A stretch of DNA of 64,000 nucleotides from Vibrio agarilyticus (GTDB taxonomy: Bacteria; Pseudomonadota; Gammaproteobacteria; Enterobacterales; Vibrionaceae): assembly GCF_012641465.1 (NCBI RefSeq), contig NZ_JABAIK010000002.1, forward strand, positions 124,001 to 188,000, read 5' to 3'. A model generated the notes under the pieces. That model searched no databases. It saw nothing but the letters and a program-made list of their open reading frames with translations, and was not told the origin of the DNA. The position numbers were made by a program, and so were the translations under genes. Of the stretch, positions 1 to 9,737 are shown one piece after another (position 1 is the first letter of the stretch; each line of letters starts with the position of its first letter).

Positions 1-1061
1 GGCGACCAAAGCCAGATAGCACCAAAGGTAACGGGGATCACCACGGCAGCAATATGATTGATAGTGAAAGCAACCCCAGCGGTTGAGGCCATATCGGCAG
101 GATCGGCAATTTTTTGGAAGTAGGTATTAATCGCCAACGCGAGCGCAAAAAACAGATGGTCAATCACATACAAAGCGGCGGCCCACTCTGCACTTTGAAC
201 CAAACCATAGCCAACAAACACACCAATCAAACCCACGTACTCAATTATTAATGCGTTACGCTCACCAAAACGGCCAATAAATCGGCCAATTTTTTTGGCA
301 AACAAAAAGTTAAACAAGTAGTTGATTAGGAACAACAAGGTGATATCCGACACCGAAAAGCCAAACTTCTCGACCATCAAAAAGCCCGCGAACACCGTGA
401 AAATTTGACGTCGCGCGCCACTCATAAAGGTCAACGCGTAGTAAAGCCAATAGCGCTTGCGAAGTACCAATTTCTTGTTTTGCACTACGGTTGACGAAAA
501 CGAGGGAAACGCCAACGCAATAAACAACGTCAAGAGTAAAGCGATACCACCACAAACCAAGTAGATAGTGACATAATCCCAATGGAGTATTCTGGTCATA
601 AGCCAAATACCGCCATAAGTCACCAAAGAGGCTGCTGCGCCAACAGAAAGCAAACGTCCCAACATTTCTGGCGCTTCTTGTTTGCTCAACCACTGCAAAG
701 AGAGCGACTGTTTCAAGGTTTCAAAATAGTGAAATCCCGTGGACATTAATAGCGTCGTCAGCAATAACCCAGTCATTGAAGGAAACAATCCGGTGATTGC
801 AGTACCAACCGTTAGCATAATCAGCGATACAATCATAAACCGCTGCTCACGGATAAACAGCAGAACAAACACCACCGAAAAAGCAAGAAACCCAGGGATC
901 TCACGGACACTTTGCAACAGACCAATATCAGCACCGTCAAACGCCGCTTTTTCCACGACGAAATTATTCAGCAAAGCAGACCATGCAGAAAAACTTAAAG
1001 GCACAATGACTGAAATCAGCATCAAAAAGTTTTGTGGCGTGCGCCAATTGCTTGTTTGCAT
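1..1061 (-). CDS. MFS transporter, 3' end cut off by the window edge
   Basis: This frame stays open from an ATG at 1061 down to the left edge, giving about 353 residues with no stop, so the C-terminus lies outside the window. The protein starts MQTSNWRTPQNFLML and consists almost entirely of hydrophobic helices of about 20 residues separated by short basic loops, about ten of them visible. The loop KKIGRFIGRFGERNALI near the middle has the character of an MFS cytoplasmic loop. It should sit in the inner membrane; the substrate cannot be read from the sequence. The ATG follows TAAGGAAT, a plausible ribosome site. It is transcribed away from the acetyltransferase genes. The MFS call is sound, the substrate unknown. 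Confidence 0.75.
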   Translation of the reverse strand, partial: MQTSNWRTPQNFLMLISVIVPLSFSAWSALLNNFVVEKAAFDGADIGLLQSVREIPGFLAFSVVFVLLFIREQRFMIVSLIMLTVGTAITGLFPSMTGLLLTTLLMSTGFHYFETLKQSLSLQWLSKQEAPEMLGRLLSVGAAASLVTYGGIWLMTRILHWDYVTIYLVCGGIALLLTLFIALAFPSFSSTVVQNKKLVLRKRYWLYYALTFMSGARRQIFTVFAGFLMVEKFGFSVSDITLLFLINYLFNFLFAKKIGRFIGRFGERNALIIEYVGLIGVFVGYGLVQSAEWAAALYVIDHLFFALALAINTYFQKIADPADMASTAGVAFTINHIAAVVIPVTFGAIWLWS

Positions 1062-1243
1062 GAGTAACAATATTCCTTATAAAGCCATAAAAGAGACTCA
1101 ATCACGTCAATAGGGACGGGATAACACGTAAAAAAAGATTAATGACTTAGTACGATTAGGGTATTGAGCTCACTTAAATACCGAGTGGTATGATAAAGGA
1201 TAACGACAAGCTCAAACAAGTCAGTTCAGAGAAAACAACATGT

Positions 1244-1369
1244 TATACCGAAATAACTTGGAGTTGCAGGTAGGCGGCAAACGAACAAAGCCTCTGAGCA
1301 TAGGCAAACTGTGTGATGAGATTTGTGAGAGCCAGCCAACACCGCTGCAACTTAAGTTAGACGGGTATA
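1244..1369 (+). repeat. ERIC-like intergenic repeat, copy 1
   Basis: A 126-bp element starting with TATACC and ending with GGGTATA, containing GCAGGTAGGCGGCAAACGA, AAGCCTCTGAGC and TGTGATGAG. The same blocks recur in the same order near 3757, 41485 and 44160, and in part near 33666. The ends are inverted repeats, as in ERIC elements (non-autonomous palindromic repeats). It occupies most of the gap between the divergent MFS and GNAT genes. Confidence 0.75.
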
Positions 1370-1476
1370 AATGAATAGAGAGCCCAAAAACAACGTGATA
1401 GGATGATGCATCACACATAAGCAATTATGCCGCTCAATCGGTGCGACATACAAACAAGATAACATCGAGAAAGATC

Positions 1477-1977
1477 ATGGATGTCACGATACGAGCCGCT
1501 CAACCCAGCGACGCCAAAGGCGTTACTGCGCTTTTTGATCAACCACTGGTACAGCGATTTACGCTACAATTGCCCTTTCCCAGTGAAACCACATGGCAAC
1601 AGAGACTCAGTGAAACAGATCAGCATAGTTACAGCTATGTTGCTGAGCTTGACCATCGCATCGTCGGACAAATTGGTTTGCATCTCTCAGCAAACCCTAG
1701 AACTCGACACTGCGCCTCCATTGGAATAGCGGTACATGATGACTTTCATGGTCAAGGAATTGGTAGTCAATTATTAGCAAGCATCGTTGATTTAGCGGAT
1801 AACTGGTTAAACCTAGACAGACTGCAGCTCGAAGTGAATAGCGATAACCAAGCGGCCATCGCTTTGTATAAAAAGTTTCACTTTGAAATTGAAGGCTGTG
1901 CAAAGGCCAGTTGCTTTCGCGCGGGTCGATATGTAGATACCTTCTTTATGGCACGACTTAGTCCCAGAATACGCTAG
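1477..1977 (+). CDS. GNAT acetyltransferase, AaaT/YhhY-like
   Basis: A 166-residue GCN5-type acetyltransferase. It follows E. coli YhhY (AaaT, L-amino acid N-acetyltransferase) along its length: the opening IRAAQPSDAKGV, the LQLPFPSETTWQQRL block, the acetyl-CoA loop HGQGIGSQLL near residue 98, the LDRLQLEVNSDNQAAI block and the ending GRYVDTFFMARL all have counterparts there. By family it transfers acetyl from acetyl-CoA to a small amine, probably an amino acid, in the cytoplasm. The start at 1477 was preferred to an in-frame ATG at 1441 because AGAAAG lies just upstream and family members begin here. It is a single-gene unit. The fold is near certain and the substrate is inferred from resemblance. 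Confidence 0.8.
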   Translation: MDVTIRAAQPSDAKGVTALFDQPLVQRFTLQLPFPSETTWQQRLSETDQHSYSYVAELDHRIVGQIGLHLSANPRTRHCASIGIAVHDDFHGQGIGSQLLASIVDLADNWLNLDRLQLEVNSDNQAAIALYKKFHFEIEGCAKASCFRAGRYVDTFFMARLSPRIR

Positions 1978-1992
1978 CACCACCAACTAGAA

Positions 1993-2265
1993 TCAAGCAG
2001 AAAGCAGATGTTTCCATTGCGCATGGCGATTAAGGTAATGAGCCACATAACTGCACGCGGGAATAATACGATAGCCGTGCGCTTCAATGTCCGGAAGCAC
2101 GGCTTCCATCATGACATTACCATACCCTTTACCGCGCAACTCTTCAGGCACTCGAGTGGAATGAATGGTCATCACATCACCATCCAAACTGTATTTTACT
2201 AAAGCAACAAACTCGCCCTCTAACGGCACTTGATACTCTTTATTTTCTTTGTCATGAACCAACAT
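1993..2265 (-). CDS. small GCN5-related N-acetyltransferase-like protein (YjdJ/CG type)
   Basis: A 90-residue protein that is almost wholly one small acetyltransferase domain of the stand-alone GCN5-related type. It shows the β-sheet stretch GEFVALVKYSLDG, then MTIHSTRVPEELRGKGYGNVMM, where RGKGYG is the acetyl-CoA loop, then the family signature RIIPACSYVAHYLNRH with its cysteine. Members have a minimal fold and mostly unknown substrates. An upstream ATG at 2316 is in frame, but an AGGAG seven bases before 2265 marks the latter as the start. It converges with the GNAT gene before it, ending 16 bases from it. Confidence 0.75.
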   Translation of the reverse strand: MLVHDKENKEYQVPLEGEFVALVKYSLDGDVMTIHSTRVPEELRGKGYGNVMMEAVLPDIEAHGYRIIPACSYVAHYLNRHAQWKHLLSA

Positions 2266-2291
2266 ACTGCCACTCCTATACTTTGACCAAC

Positions 2292-2414
2292 ATAGGCCCA
2301 AACGACTTACACGCAAACAACGTGAAAGAGGCTCCTATTTCGCTGCGTTGTTTGCCTTGCTCTCAGCCCAGTGAGCCGGCTCTGAATCCTGCATCTTAAA
2401 GTCACTTGAGTATA
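2292..2414. repeat. ERIC-related palindromic repeat, divergent type
   Basis: About 123 bp bounded by TAGGCCCAAACGACTTA and, inverted, TAAAGTCACTTGAGTATA. The ends resemble those of the ERIC-like copies elsewhere in the window, but the interior (GCTCACTGGGCTGAGAGC and GCAAACAACG) differs, so it is a separate subfamily. It lies just upstream of the adenine riboswitch. Confidence 0.5.
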
Positions 2415-2503
2415 TCAACAAGCCATACATCTACAACAAATTCAACTCGACCTACACCACCCAAAAGCGCTAAACTACTGGTGCGTTTCATAAACAAAAT
2501 GCA

Positions 2504-2570
2504 CTTCGTATAACCCCAATAATATGGTTTGGGGGTTTCTACCAGTACCCGAACAGTGCTGATTACGAAG
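2504..2570 (+). promoter_or_regulatory. adenine-sensing purine riboswitch aptamer
   Basis: All three helices of a purine aptamer can be drawn. P1 is CTTCGTA (2504-2510) with TACGAAG (2564-2570). P2 pairs CCCCAA (2514-2519) with TTGGGG. P3 pairs AGTAC (2544-2548) with GTGCT (2556-2560). The conserved joining segment GTTTCTACC follows P2. GG in loop 2 and CC in loop 3 are placed for the usual loop-loop contact. The J3/1 segment reads GATT; the T at 2563 occupies the specificity position, where U reads adenine and C reads guanine. About 140 bases separate it from the deaminase start, room for the expression platform. The Vibrio vulnificus add aptamer is the known relative. Confidence 0.93.
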
Positions 2571-2704
2571 AGTTGTGATTTCACACGATCCGACTCTTTG
2601 TAACGGTAAATCGATGAGCAATACCTAAGACTAGGCCAATCGCCGATATACCACTCATTAAAGAGTCATCGTTTCCTATAGTTATGTTGTGATCAACACA
2701 TTAA

Positions 2705-3721
<1,017 letters not shown>

Positions 3722-3756
3722 TGAGTGATTGAGATTTAACTTTTACCACTTCGTTA

Positions 3757-3902
3757 TATACCCAAACGACTTGGAGATGCAGGTAGGCGGCAAACTAACA
3801 AAGCCTCTGAGCACTTCGTGAACATAGATAAACGATGTGATGAGGTTTTTGAGAGCCAGCCCCTTAAAGAAAAACGCTGCAACTTCAAGTAGAAAGGGGG
3901 TA
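3757..3902 (+). repeat. ERIC-like intergenic repeat, copy 2
   Basis: It begins TATACCCAAACGACTTGG and ends at a G-rich run before TAG, with the same internal blocks as copy 1 (GTAGGCGGCAAAC, AAGCCTCTGAGCA, TGTGATGAGG, GAGAGCCAGC, GCTGCAACTTCAAGTAGAA). It is about 20 bp longer than copy 1 because of short internal insertions. It lies between the deaminase gene and the 73-residue orphan. Confidence 0.75.
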
Positions 3903-3960
3903 GTTTTTGTAACGAAGTGGTGCTATTTTGGTCAAGACTTCAACTGTACGGTGTTTGACC

Positions 3961-4182
3961 ATGAAAATTCACAACGCCTTATACCGCCCTCATATCCAAC
4001 AAGATCTAAAGCAAGCCGCGGCATTTATCGATAACTCGCTAAAATACAGCAATAATAAGCTGTCGGCATCGCTGAATTCGCATAATCAAATTCAGGTACG
4101 CAATAGCGATGGCGTGGTGGTCAAAACCTTTCAAGGCGATCGTGTGGCCGCCAAAATGTACCACATAGATGAGTACGTTTAA
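3961..4182 (+). CDS. hypothetical protein, 73 residues
   Basis: A short soluble protein beginning MKIHNALYRPHIQQDL and ending KMYHIDEYV. It has no signal peptide or membrane segment. I do not recognise it. It has a predicted helical first half (QQDLKQAAAFIDNSL) and a β-like second half (IQVRNSDGVVVKTFQ). An in-frame ATG at 3928 would add 11 residues; 3961 gives the more natural N-terminus, though no strong ribosome site precedes either. It converges on the T6SS kinase gene. Composition and a clear stop favour a real gene, but there is no functional evidence. Confidence 0.5.
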   Translation: MKIHNALYRPHIQQDLKQAAAFIDNSLKYSNNKLSASLNSHNQIQVRNSDGVVVKTFQGDRVAAKMYHIDEYV

Positions 4183-4207
4183 TACCCAGCCTCTCGTAGA
4201 AGCATGA

Positions 4208-4945
4208 TCAAACCTCAGTGATAAAATCACTGAGCCACGCTTTCACAGAGTCATTGATTGACACGTACTGCAACCACTCTTTGGCCGATTGATGATTCAA
4301 CTTATATTGCGGTACGTTGCCTAACGAGTACGAATCTTGCGCTAACACAGCGTTTATCGTCATCACCAGTGCGTAGAGATCGTCATGCGGACTTGCGCAT
4401 GCGCTGCGTTGCGGTGAGCTATAGCAGATACTTTGCAATTCAACACCGCGCTCTGACCATGGCATGCCAATACGGCGTGCATTAGCAAAATCAATCAGAC
4501 AAACCGAATCGTCTGCGGTTAGTAAAATATTACTGGGCTTTATATCTCCATGCACAATGCCTAATTGATGCAGCCGTTTCACTTGCACGCATAAAGCGCC
4601 CAACACTTGATCTCGGTGCGAGGAAGAGAACGAGTGAGCCGCAATAAATGATGATAATGATTCTCCCTCGATGTACTTGGTGATCAGCGCTGAGTGTATA
4701 CCCTGCTTGAGAAACTGAATGTTATCATCACAGCACTCCAGTTTTGCCAAACGCGTTAACCATAACGCTTCACGCTGTAAAACAGCGCTTTCAAGTGCCG
4801 TTTGCGCAAATTTAACCCGTTTCCCCCCCCATTGCAGTACGTTCGTTGCCAGCGGATTAACTTCAAAGCCACAAACATTTTTATCGCACTGACTCATGTT
4901 CAGCGTGTCAATAATCCACGTGGGGATGACGCACTTTAGTACCAT
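4208..4945 (-). CDS. T6SS-associated serine/threonine kinase-like protein
   Basis: A 245-residue soluble protein at the end of the T6SS locus. It has the kinase catalytic loop HGDIKPSN (residues 132-139; D134, K136, N139) and a metal-binding motif LIDFAN (D152), with SSPQ later in the place of the activation-segment end. A lysine (K45 in GKRVKF) and a glutamate (E59) could form the N-lobe pair. Two things are unusual: no clear glycine-rich loop precedes K45, and the usual DFG is DFA. By analogy with PpkA-type kinases it may phosphorylate the FHA protein encoded seven genes upstream and so switch secretion on. No PppA-type phosphatase gene is present. The first ATG is used; 4897 is an alternative. 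Confidence 0.7.
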   Translation of the reverse strand: MVLKCVIPTWIIDTLNMSQCDKNVCGFEVNPLATNVLQWGGKRVKFAQTALESAVLQREALWLTRLAKLECCDDNIQFLKQGIHSALITKYIEGESLSSFIAAHSFSSSHRDQVLGALCVQVKRLHQLGIVHGDIKPSNILLTADDSVCLIDFANARRIGMPWSERGVELQSICYSSPQRSACASPHDDLYALVMTINAVLAQDSYSLGNVPQYKLNHQSAKEWLQYVSINDSVKAWLSDFITEV

Positions 4946-4990
4946 AAATACACTTTCCCTGAGAGCGAATGATGAAATTTCACCACCACA

Positions 4991-7900
4991 CTACAACCTT
5001 TCAGGTATCGCTAAGCGCGTAAACAAACGCGTATCAAACGGTTGATCTCGCCCTTCAAACTTAACCACTAAATTGACTTCGTTATCGTCATCTTGATAGC
5101 GCCACGCCGTTTCAAGCTGACCTATTGATCGCGCTTTTTCCATTTTTGATGCAACCTTAAACCAGCTCCAAGGCCCAGTCTGCTCTGCTCGACCCACTTC
5201 TCCGAGAGAGTCCTCTAATAAAATGACGATACTCTGTATTTGATTGGCTGGCATGGGCCATGACTGTGTCTGCCACAGCTTCGGCCCATTTTGGTATTCA
5301 AATAATGGCAGTTGCGTCATAAGCGCAAATCGAGTCAGCATAGGAGACATCTGATGAGCTCGTAATGAAAATTGAAAACCAAGTTCCTCTCCAGTAAACA
5401 ACTGTCGCTGCAATGTCGTAACCGCCTGTTTAAACGGAACATATTCAGTCGACATTGGCAGATATTGATGAGGAATAAAACCGCGAATCACTAGCTCATC
5501 TCCCGACACATCAAAGCGCGCTGCGTATTTAGAGGCAAAGGTGTCAAAGGCTCCATTTGGCTTAAAAAAGTAAGCCACATCATCGAGTGCCGCATCGGTT
5601 TGTGCACGCTCAGAAAAGGGATAATGTTGCGAGAACTGAAGTTGATAAAACTGGTGCAATGGCAGCCAGTCTTGATTAATGATGTCCCGTACAGCTTCGA
5701 GCGCTAACTGGTTGACCAAAATTGCGTTTTGCTGCATCAATTGTGGCAGTAGTGGTACGCTATAATCACGGGAAAGCGCCGCCAGTTGAGCAACGGGATT
5801 ACTCGTGTCTTGCGCTTGCAACTGCTCAATAAAATAATGACCTTTAAATTGACGTTCTTTTGATTTGGCAAGCCAATCATCCAAAGCAATGAAGTGAGCA
5901 ATGGCAATATCAAACGCACTTTGTGTCGTTTGATTCGCATTTACCAAACTGTGAATATGGCGAAACGGCGCACTGATGGTTTCAGCCACCCTCGCCATAC
6001 TCGCTCGATTCGCCAAAGGCTGTGTCGATTCAGACTCTAACGCACGACTATTCTCTGTCGCCTCATTTGGCAACCCCTTACTTGGCGCGGGCAAAAGACC
6101 CTTTTCTTGGTTCAACACGTTCAATAAATTGGTATTATTCTCAATCAGTCGATATAGCTGCTTAAGTGGTGAAAAATGCGCATTGGTTACTAATTGGATT
6201 TGCTGTTCACTTTCTCCCCAACTTGTCACAGGTGTGAGAGACACAGCATCAATAAACGCTCCCCAGTATTGAATATAATCAGCGATATAGCGCTCGCGGA
6301 GTTGTCGATTTATTCGGCTCATTTCAGCGTCACCACGAATTCGCCCCATCACGCCTTCATACGCTGTGATAGCATTTGACGCCAATTGAAAGCCAGTTTC
6401 ATTGCTCAGCGCTTCGAAACCTTCTCGCGTATAAGCAAAAGGAATCAGATAGTCACTGCCTTGCTTAAATTGAAACACTTTGCGGTACATTGGACTCAGT
6501 TGGGAGCGTAAATCGATACGGCGTGAAAAATCATCATGCTGCAAAATATGTTGATACAGCAACTCACCAAGATCGTTTGATGAGAGGGTATTTCGAACTA
6601 AACCCAATAGTGCTTCGTCAAATGGTGGAGGTACCGCGTCTGTTGCTAGAACATCATTTGCCAACAGCTGGAAACGCGAGACTAAATTAGCCTCACCACT
6701 GCCTTCTTCTTTCAAAGCACCGACAAAATAATCGACTAAGGACTGAGTAGAGTGGCGTGTTTGATCATAGAGCAGTTGTTGATAGTTCAGTAACTCTAAG
6801 GTCTTCACTTTGTCATCAAGAGAGTTATAAACAAACATATCTTTCATGATGTAATCGCGCATTAAAACCAAAAGCTCAGATTCTAATTCACGGTAATAAG
6901 CTGAGTTGACCGCTTGATAAATACTTGAGCTTGGCAACACATTTTGAATATACCATGGTGGATTAGCATTGCGATATAACAGTGTAATTTCACGCAATTC
7001 AAATAAACTGTATACTGGCGATGCTAAGTCATCTGGTTGAATTGGATTTTCCGCTAAGTTAGCTTTATATTGTGATAACAGCGTTAAGGCTTGCGCATCA
7101 AGCCCTCTTTGGAATTGGTATTCGGCACGAATCAAGGCAACAAAACCACAAAGCATCAAAATCGCGCCCGTTGCAACACCCGTTCTTAAAGCGCGATATG
7201 AAAACTCTCGTTTCTTATTCACACCAACTAACGCAGACTCTTTAATGATGACTTGCGAAACAAGCCGTTTAGCAAATAAACTGAGACGCTTTTGCGGATC
7301 GCCGCGCACACTTAATGAATCAAAGCCCAGTTCACTGGCATGCATTGCCGAGATCAGATCGAGCGCTGACGACTCACCGCCACCATGAATTAAGAAATAA
7401 CCACGAAAATTCAACGCAGTTAGGGCAAATTGATGTGGCGAGAAAGTCTGCGTCATGAAGTCTTCTAACTCATAACGTAACGCCGAAAGTTGGAAAACAC
7501 CGGCCACACTGGCCTCTCGGTAATGAGCATTGAGCTGCTGTTTAAGCGAATAAGAGAGCAGATTGGCCAGTGACTTAACTAACCCATCAAAAGAGCTCAC
7601 AAACCATTCGTTATCATACTCTGGGCTATCGGTTACTGCTCGCAAATCACCCAATGGTTGCTCCCGCTGCGTTTCATCCAGACCAGCAAAAGATTCATAC
7701 AAATCTCGTATTGCTGCAAGATCGTTAAAAACACAATAGGTAGGTAGCGTGAGCCCCGTTTTCTGGTTACACAGTTCCAGCACCGCCCGATATTTTTGGC
7801 TCAATTCGCTGACTGATAATTCACTACTCTCAATTAAACTTGAAAGACTCACGCTGCAAATGGCACCATTAAACATCTGTCTCGCCCGTTTTTGGCTCAT

Positions 7901-8464
7901 TTGCTTGAGCAGCAAATTCACCGTCTGCAGTAGCGACTCTTTACCTAGAGAAAGATCTAAGGTGACGATAATAGCAGTTTCAGACACCCAGCACTGAATG
8001 CCGCACACTGGCGTTTCACGGCTTGAATTTATGTCATGTTTGCCTGAGTTGTCAGGCTCAGTATTGAGATACATCGTGGGCTCAACCCACTCAAACCCCA
8101 TTTGCTGCAACCATATGCCATTTTGGGGCGTCTTTTCGGTTAATTGCACATACCAAGGCACCGCGTAAATATTTTTCACACATCTGGGATGTTTATTAAT
8201 GGTATCACTGAGGTATTGGCTTAATACTTGCCGAAATTGTTGCGCTTCTTCTTTTTCCCTAACTGTATTTTTCTTAACTCGAATCAGCTTAAAATAACAA
8301 CCACACCCTATTGTTATAAAAAATAAACATAAGAATAGCGTTTCAAATACCACCCACGTGGGTGACAGTTGATACCATTCAAGAGCCACACAAATCGCTA
8401 CCAAAATGGTCGTCAAAAATAATGCAATTGTGACGGCCAATAACGCCGCTTTTGTTTTTTTCAT
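4991..8464 (-). CDS. tssM: T6SS membrane protein TssM (IcmF family)
   Basis: A 1157-residue inner-membrane protein of the T6SS membrane complex, which joins TssL in the inner membrane to the TssJ lipoprotein. Two hydrophobic segments lie near residues 6-28 and 36-60, and a third near 437-457 (ATGAILMLCGFVALI), the usual TssM topology, followed by a large periplasmic part. The cytoplasmic domain starts with the familiar VPWYV, but the segment that normally carries the Walker A reads TEKTPQNG, so no nucleotide-binding loop is visible. The start at 8464 gives an 8-base gap after tssL and a natural N-terminus; an upstream ATG at 8503 would overlap tssL by 32 bases. Confidence 0.9.
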   Translation of the reverse strand: MKKTKAALLAVTIALFLTTILVAICVALEWYQLSPTWVVFETLFLCLFFITIGCGCYFKLIRVKKNTVREKEEAQQFRQVLSQYLSDTINKHPRCVKNIYAVPWYVQLTEKTPQNGIWLQQMGFEWVEPTMYLNTEPDNSGKHDINSSRETPVCGIQCWVSETAIIVTLDLSLGKESLLQTVNLLLKQMSQKRARQMFNGAICSVSLSSLIESSELSVSELSQKYRAVLELCNQKTGLTLPTYCVFNDLAAIRDLYESFAGLDETQREQPLGDLRAVTDSPEYDNEWFVSSFDGLVKSLANLLSYSLKQQLNAHYREASVAGVFQLSALRYELEDFMTQTFSPHQFALTALNFRGYFLIHGGGESSALDLISAMHASELGFDSLSVRGDPQKRLSLFAKRLVSQVIIKESALVGVNKKREFSYRALRTGVATGAILMLCGFVALIRAEYQFQRGLDAQALTLLSQYKANLAENPIQPDDLASPVYSLFELREITLLYRNANPPWYIQNVLPSSSIYQAVNSAYYRELESELLVLMRDYIMKDMFVYNSLDDKVKTLELLNYQQLLYDQTRHSTQSLVDYFVGALKEEGSGEANLVSRFQLLANDVLATDAVPPPFDEALLGLVRNTLSSNDLGELLYQHILQHDDFSRRIDLRSQLSPMYRKVFQFKQGSDYLIPFAYTREGFEALSNETGFQLASNAITAYEGVMGRIRGDAEMSRINRQLRERYIADYIQYWGAFIDAVSLTPVTSWGESEQQIQLVTNAHFSPLKQLYRLIENNTNLLNVLNQEKGLLPAPSKGLPNEATENSRALESESTQPLANRASMARVAETISAPFRHIHSLVNANQTTQSAFDIAIAHFIALDDWLAKSKERQFKGHYFIEQLQAQDTSNPVAQLAALSRDYSVPLLPQLMQQNAILVNQLALEAVRDIINQDWLPLHQFYQLQFSQHYPFSERAQTDAALDDVAYFFKPNGAFDTFASKYAARFDVSGDELVIRGFIPHQYLPMSTEYVPFKQAVTTLQRQLFTGEELGFQFSLRAHQMSPMLTRFALMTQLPLFEYQNGPKLWQTQSWPMPANQIQSIVILLEDSLGEVGRAEQTGPWSWFKVASKMEKARSIGQLETAWRYQDDDNEVNLVVKFEGRDQPFDTRLFTRLAIPERL

Positions 8465-8471
8465 CACCGAC

Positions 8472-9734
8472 CTACCGCTTCGCTTTGATAATAAAAGCGT
8501 CATTAATACCCGCGTTTTTTGCCATATTTATGACACCTCTCGCCTCTTCAACCGTCGCCAAATCGCTTGTCACAATATAAAAGTCCCCTTGACGGGACAC
8601 TGTCGCGTTATCAAGCATTGCGCCATGAACAGAAAGAAAATTTTGCGCGGATGCTTTCGATGACAAGGTGGCTAACTGAACTCGCCACGGTAAAAATTGC
8701 TTGGGTGCATTGGTGACAACGTCTGAAAAATTTGTTTGCGCATTCAACACGGTAGAAGAATGCTCTGAAGCAAGGGGCTCTTGGAACACCGCACTAGGTT
8801 CAAAGGAAGGAGGACGCTCATTTGGGGTTGTCTTCACCATTTCTTCAGCCGTCGAAATGTAGATATATTCTTTGTCAGACACATTCGCTTGGCGATAATA
8901 CTGCTCTGTAAAATCAGGCAATTGAGTAAAAGGCCGCGCTTTGGTTGGCAAAGTCATTCCGTACCAATACGCCACCCCAGCCCACCCCATCACAGAGATA
9001 ACAACAGCCGCAAACAGACCGCGCCATAAACGGACAGGCGCTTGAGGCCGAGCATGATGACCGCTCTCGGTTACCGTAATGGTCGGCAAAGCGTAGGCTT
9101 GAGATTGCTCACTACCACTTAATACGACATCTTCGATACGCGCCATCAATACATCGAAAAGCGCTTTGCCATCAACACGATATTGACCGCGAAAACCAAG
9201 CTTAAGCATCATATATATCAGTTCAAGCAAATCGGCTAACAAGACAGGCTGTAATAGGGCGCGCTCTACCACCACGTAAAACTGTTCACCCCCATTTTTG
9301 ATGCCAAACAATTCACTGACTAAGGTGTGATTTTCCCAACCTGCGTTTTCTCCCCAACTTGAGTGTAAAATTTGTTCATCTAGCATCACTGCAAATAAAA
9401 AACATGTTTTATCGGCAACCGAAGGCGGGTAATCCAGTTTGGCTACTTTGTACTTTAAGTCAGTCAGCATGCCTTTTATTGCCGAGCGAAAAACGTGTAT
9501 ATCTTGGGGGCACGCTAAACGCTTAATCGTTACAACTAAAGACAATAACTCCGCACTGACTTGTAAAATTTGATTGTCAAATAGGCGATTGTGTTGCTGA
9601 AACAACTGGTAGCGTGCTTGATTTTTCAGTGCATTCCATTGAGACAAGCACACCGTCTCGTTCGCAGAAGACGAGGCCTGATGGGTTTCTCGGTGAATCG
9701 CAATCGTCACATCATCAAGTAAGGGATCCATCAT
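8472..9734 (-). CDS. tssL: T6SS membrane protein TssL with C-terminal SPOR domain
   Basis: A 420-residue TssL (DotU family). The cytoplasmic domain (about 20-205) contains the typical FLFAVMLDEQIL and WENHTLVSELFG stretches and the LELIYMMLKLGFRGQYR block. One membrane span (about 235-255, FAAVVISVMGWAGVAYWYG) follows. The periplasmic C-terminus ends in a domain of about 75 residues (WRVQLATLSSKASAQNFL through VEEARGVINMAKNAG) that reads as SPOR, a fold binding denuded peptidoglycan glycan strands. It therefore probably anchors the complex to the cell wall itself, a task done by TagL or an OmpA-like tail in other systems. It sits three bases downstream of tssK. Confidence 0.88.
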   Translation of the reverse strand: MMDPLLDDVTIAIHRETHQASSSANETVCLSQWNALKNQARYQLFQQHNRLFDNQILQVSAELLSLVVTIKRLACPQDIHVFRSAIKGMLTDLKYKVAKLDYPPSVADKTCFLFAVMLDEQILHSSWGENAGWENHTLVSELFGIKNGGEQFYVVVERALLQPVLLADLLELIYMMLKLGFRGQYRVDGKALFDVLMARIEDVVLSGSEQSQAYALPTITVTESGHHARPQAPVRLWRGLFAAVVISVMGWAGVAYWYGMTLPTKARPFTQLPDFTEQYYRQANVSDKEYIYISTAEEMVKTTPNERPPSFEPSAVFQEPLASEHSSTVLNAQTNFSDVVTNAPKQFLPWRVQLATLSSKASAQNFLSVHGAMLDNATVSRQGDFYIVTSDLATVEEARGVINMAKNAGINDAFIIKAKR

Positions 9735-9737
9735 CTA

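Noticed and set aside
739-1113. Plus-strand open frame of 124 codons opposite the MFS transporter
   Set aside because: It lies antisense to a clear membrane-protein gene and has no coding signature of its own.
2402-2584. 60-codon minus-strand frame across the riboswitch
   Set aside because: It overlaps the aptamer antisense; the RNA structure explains the sequence better.
4214-4234. Perfect 9-bp hairpin CTCAGTGAT-AAA-ATCACTGAG
   Set aside because: It lies inside the kinase coding end and has no T-run on either strand, so I did not call it a terminator.
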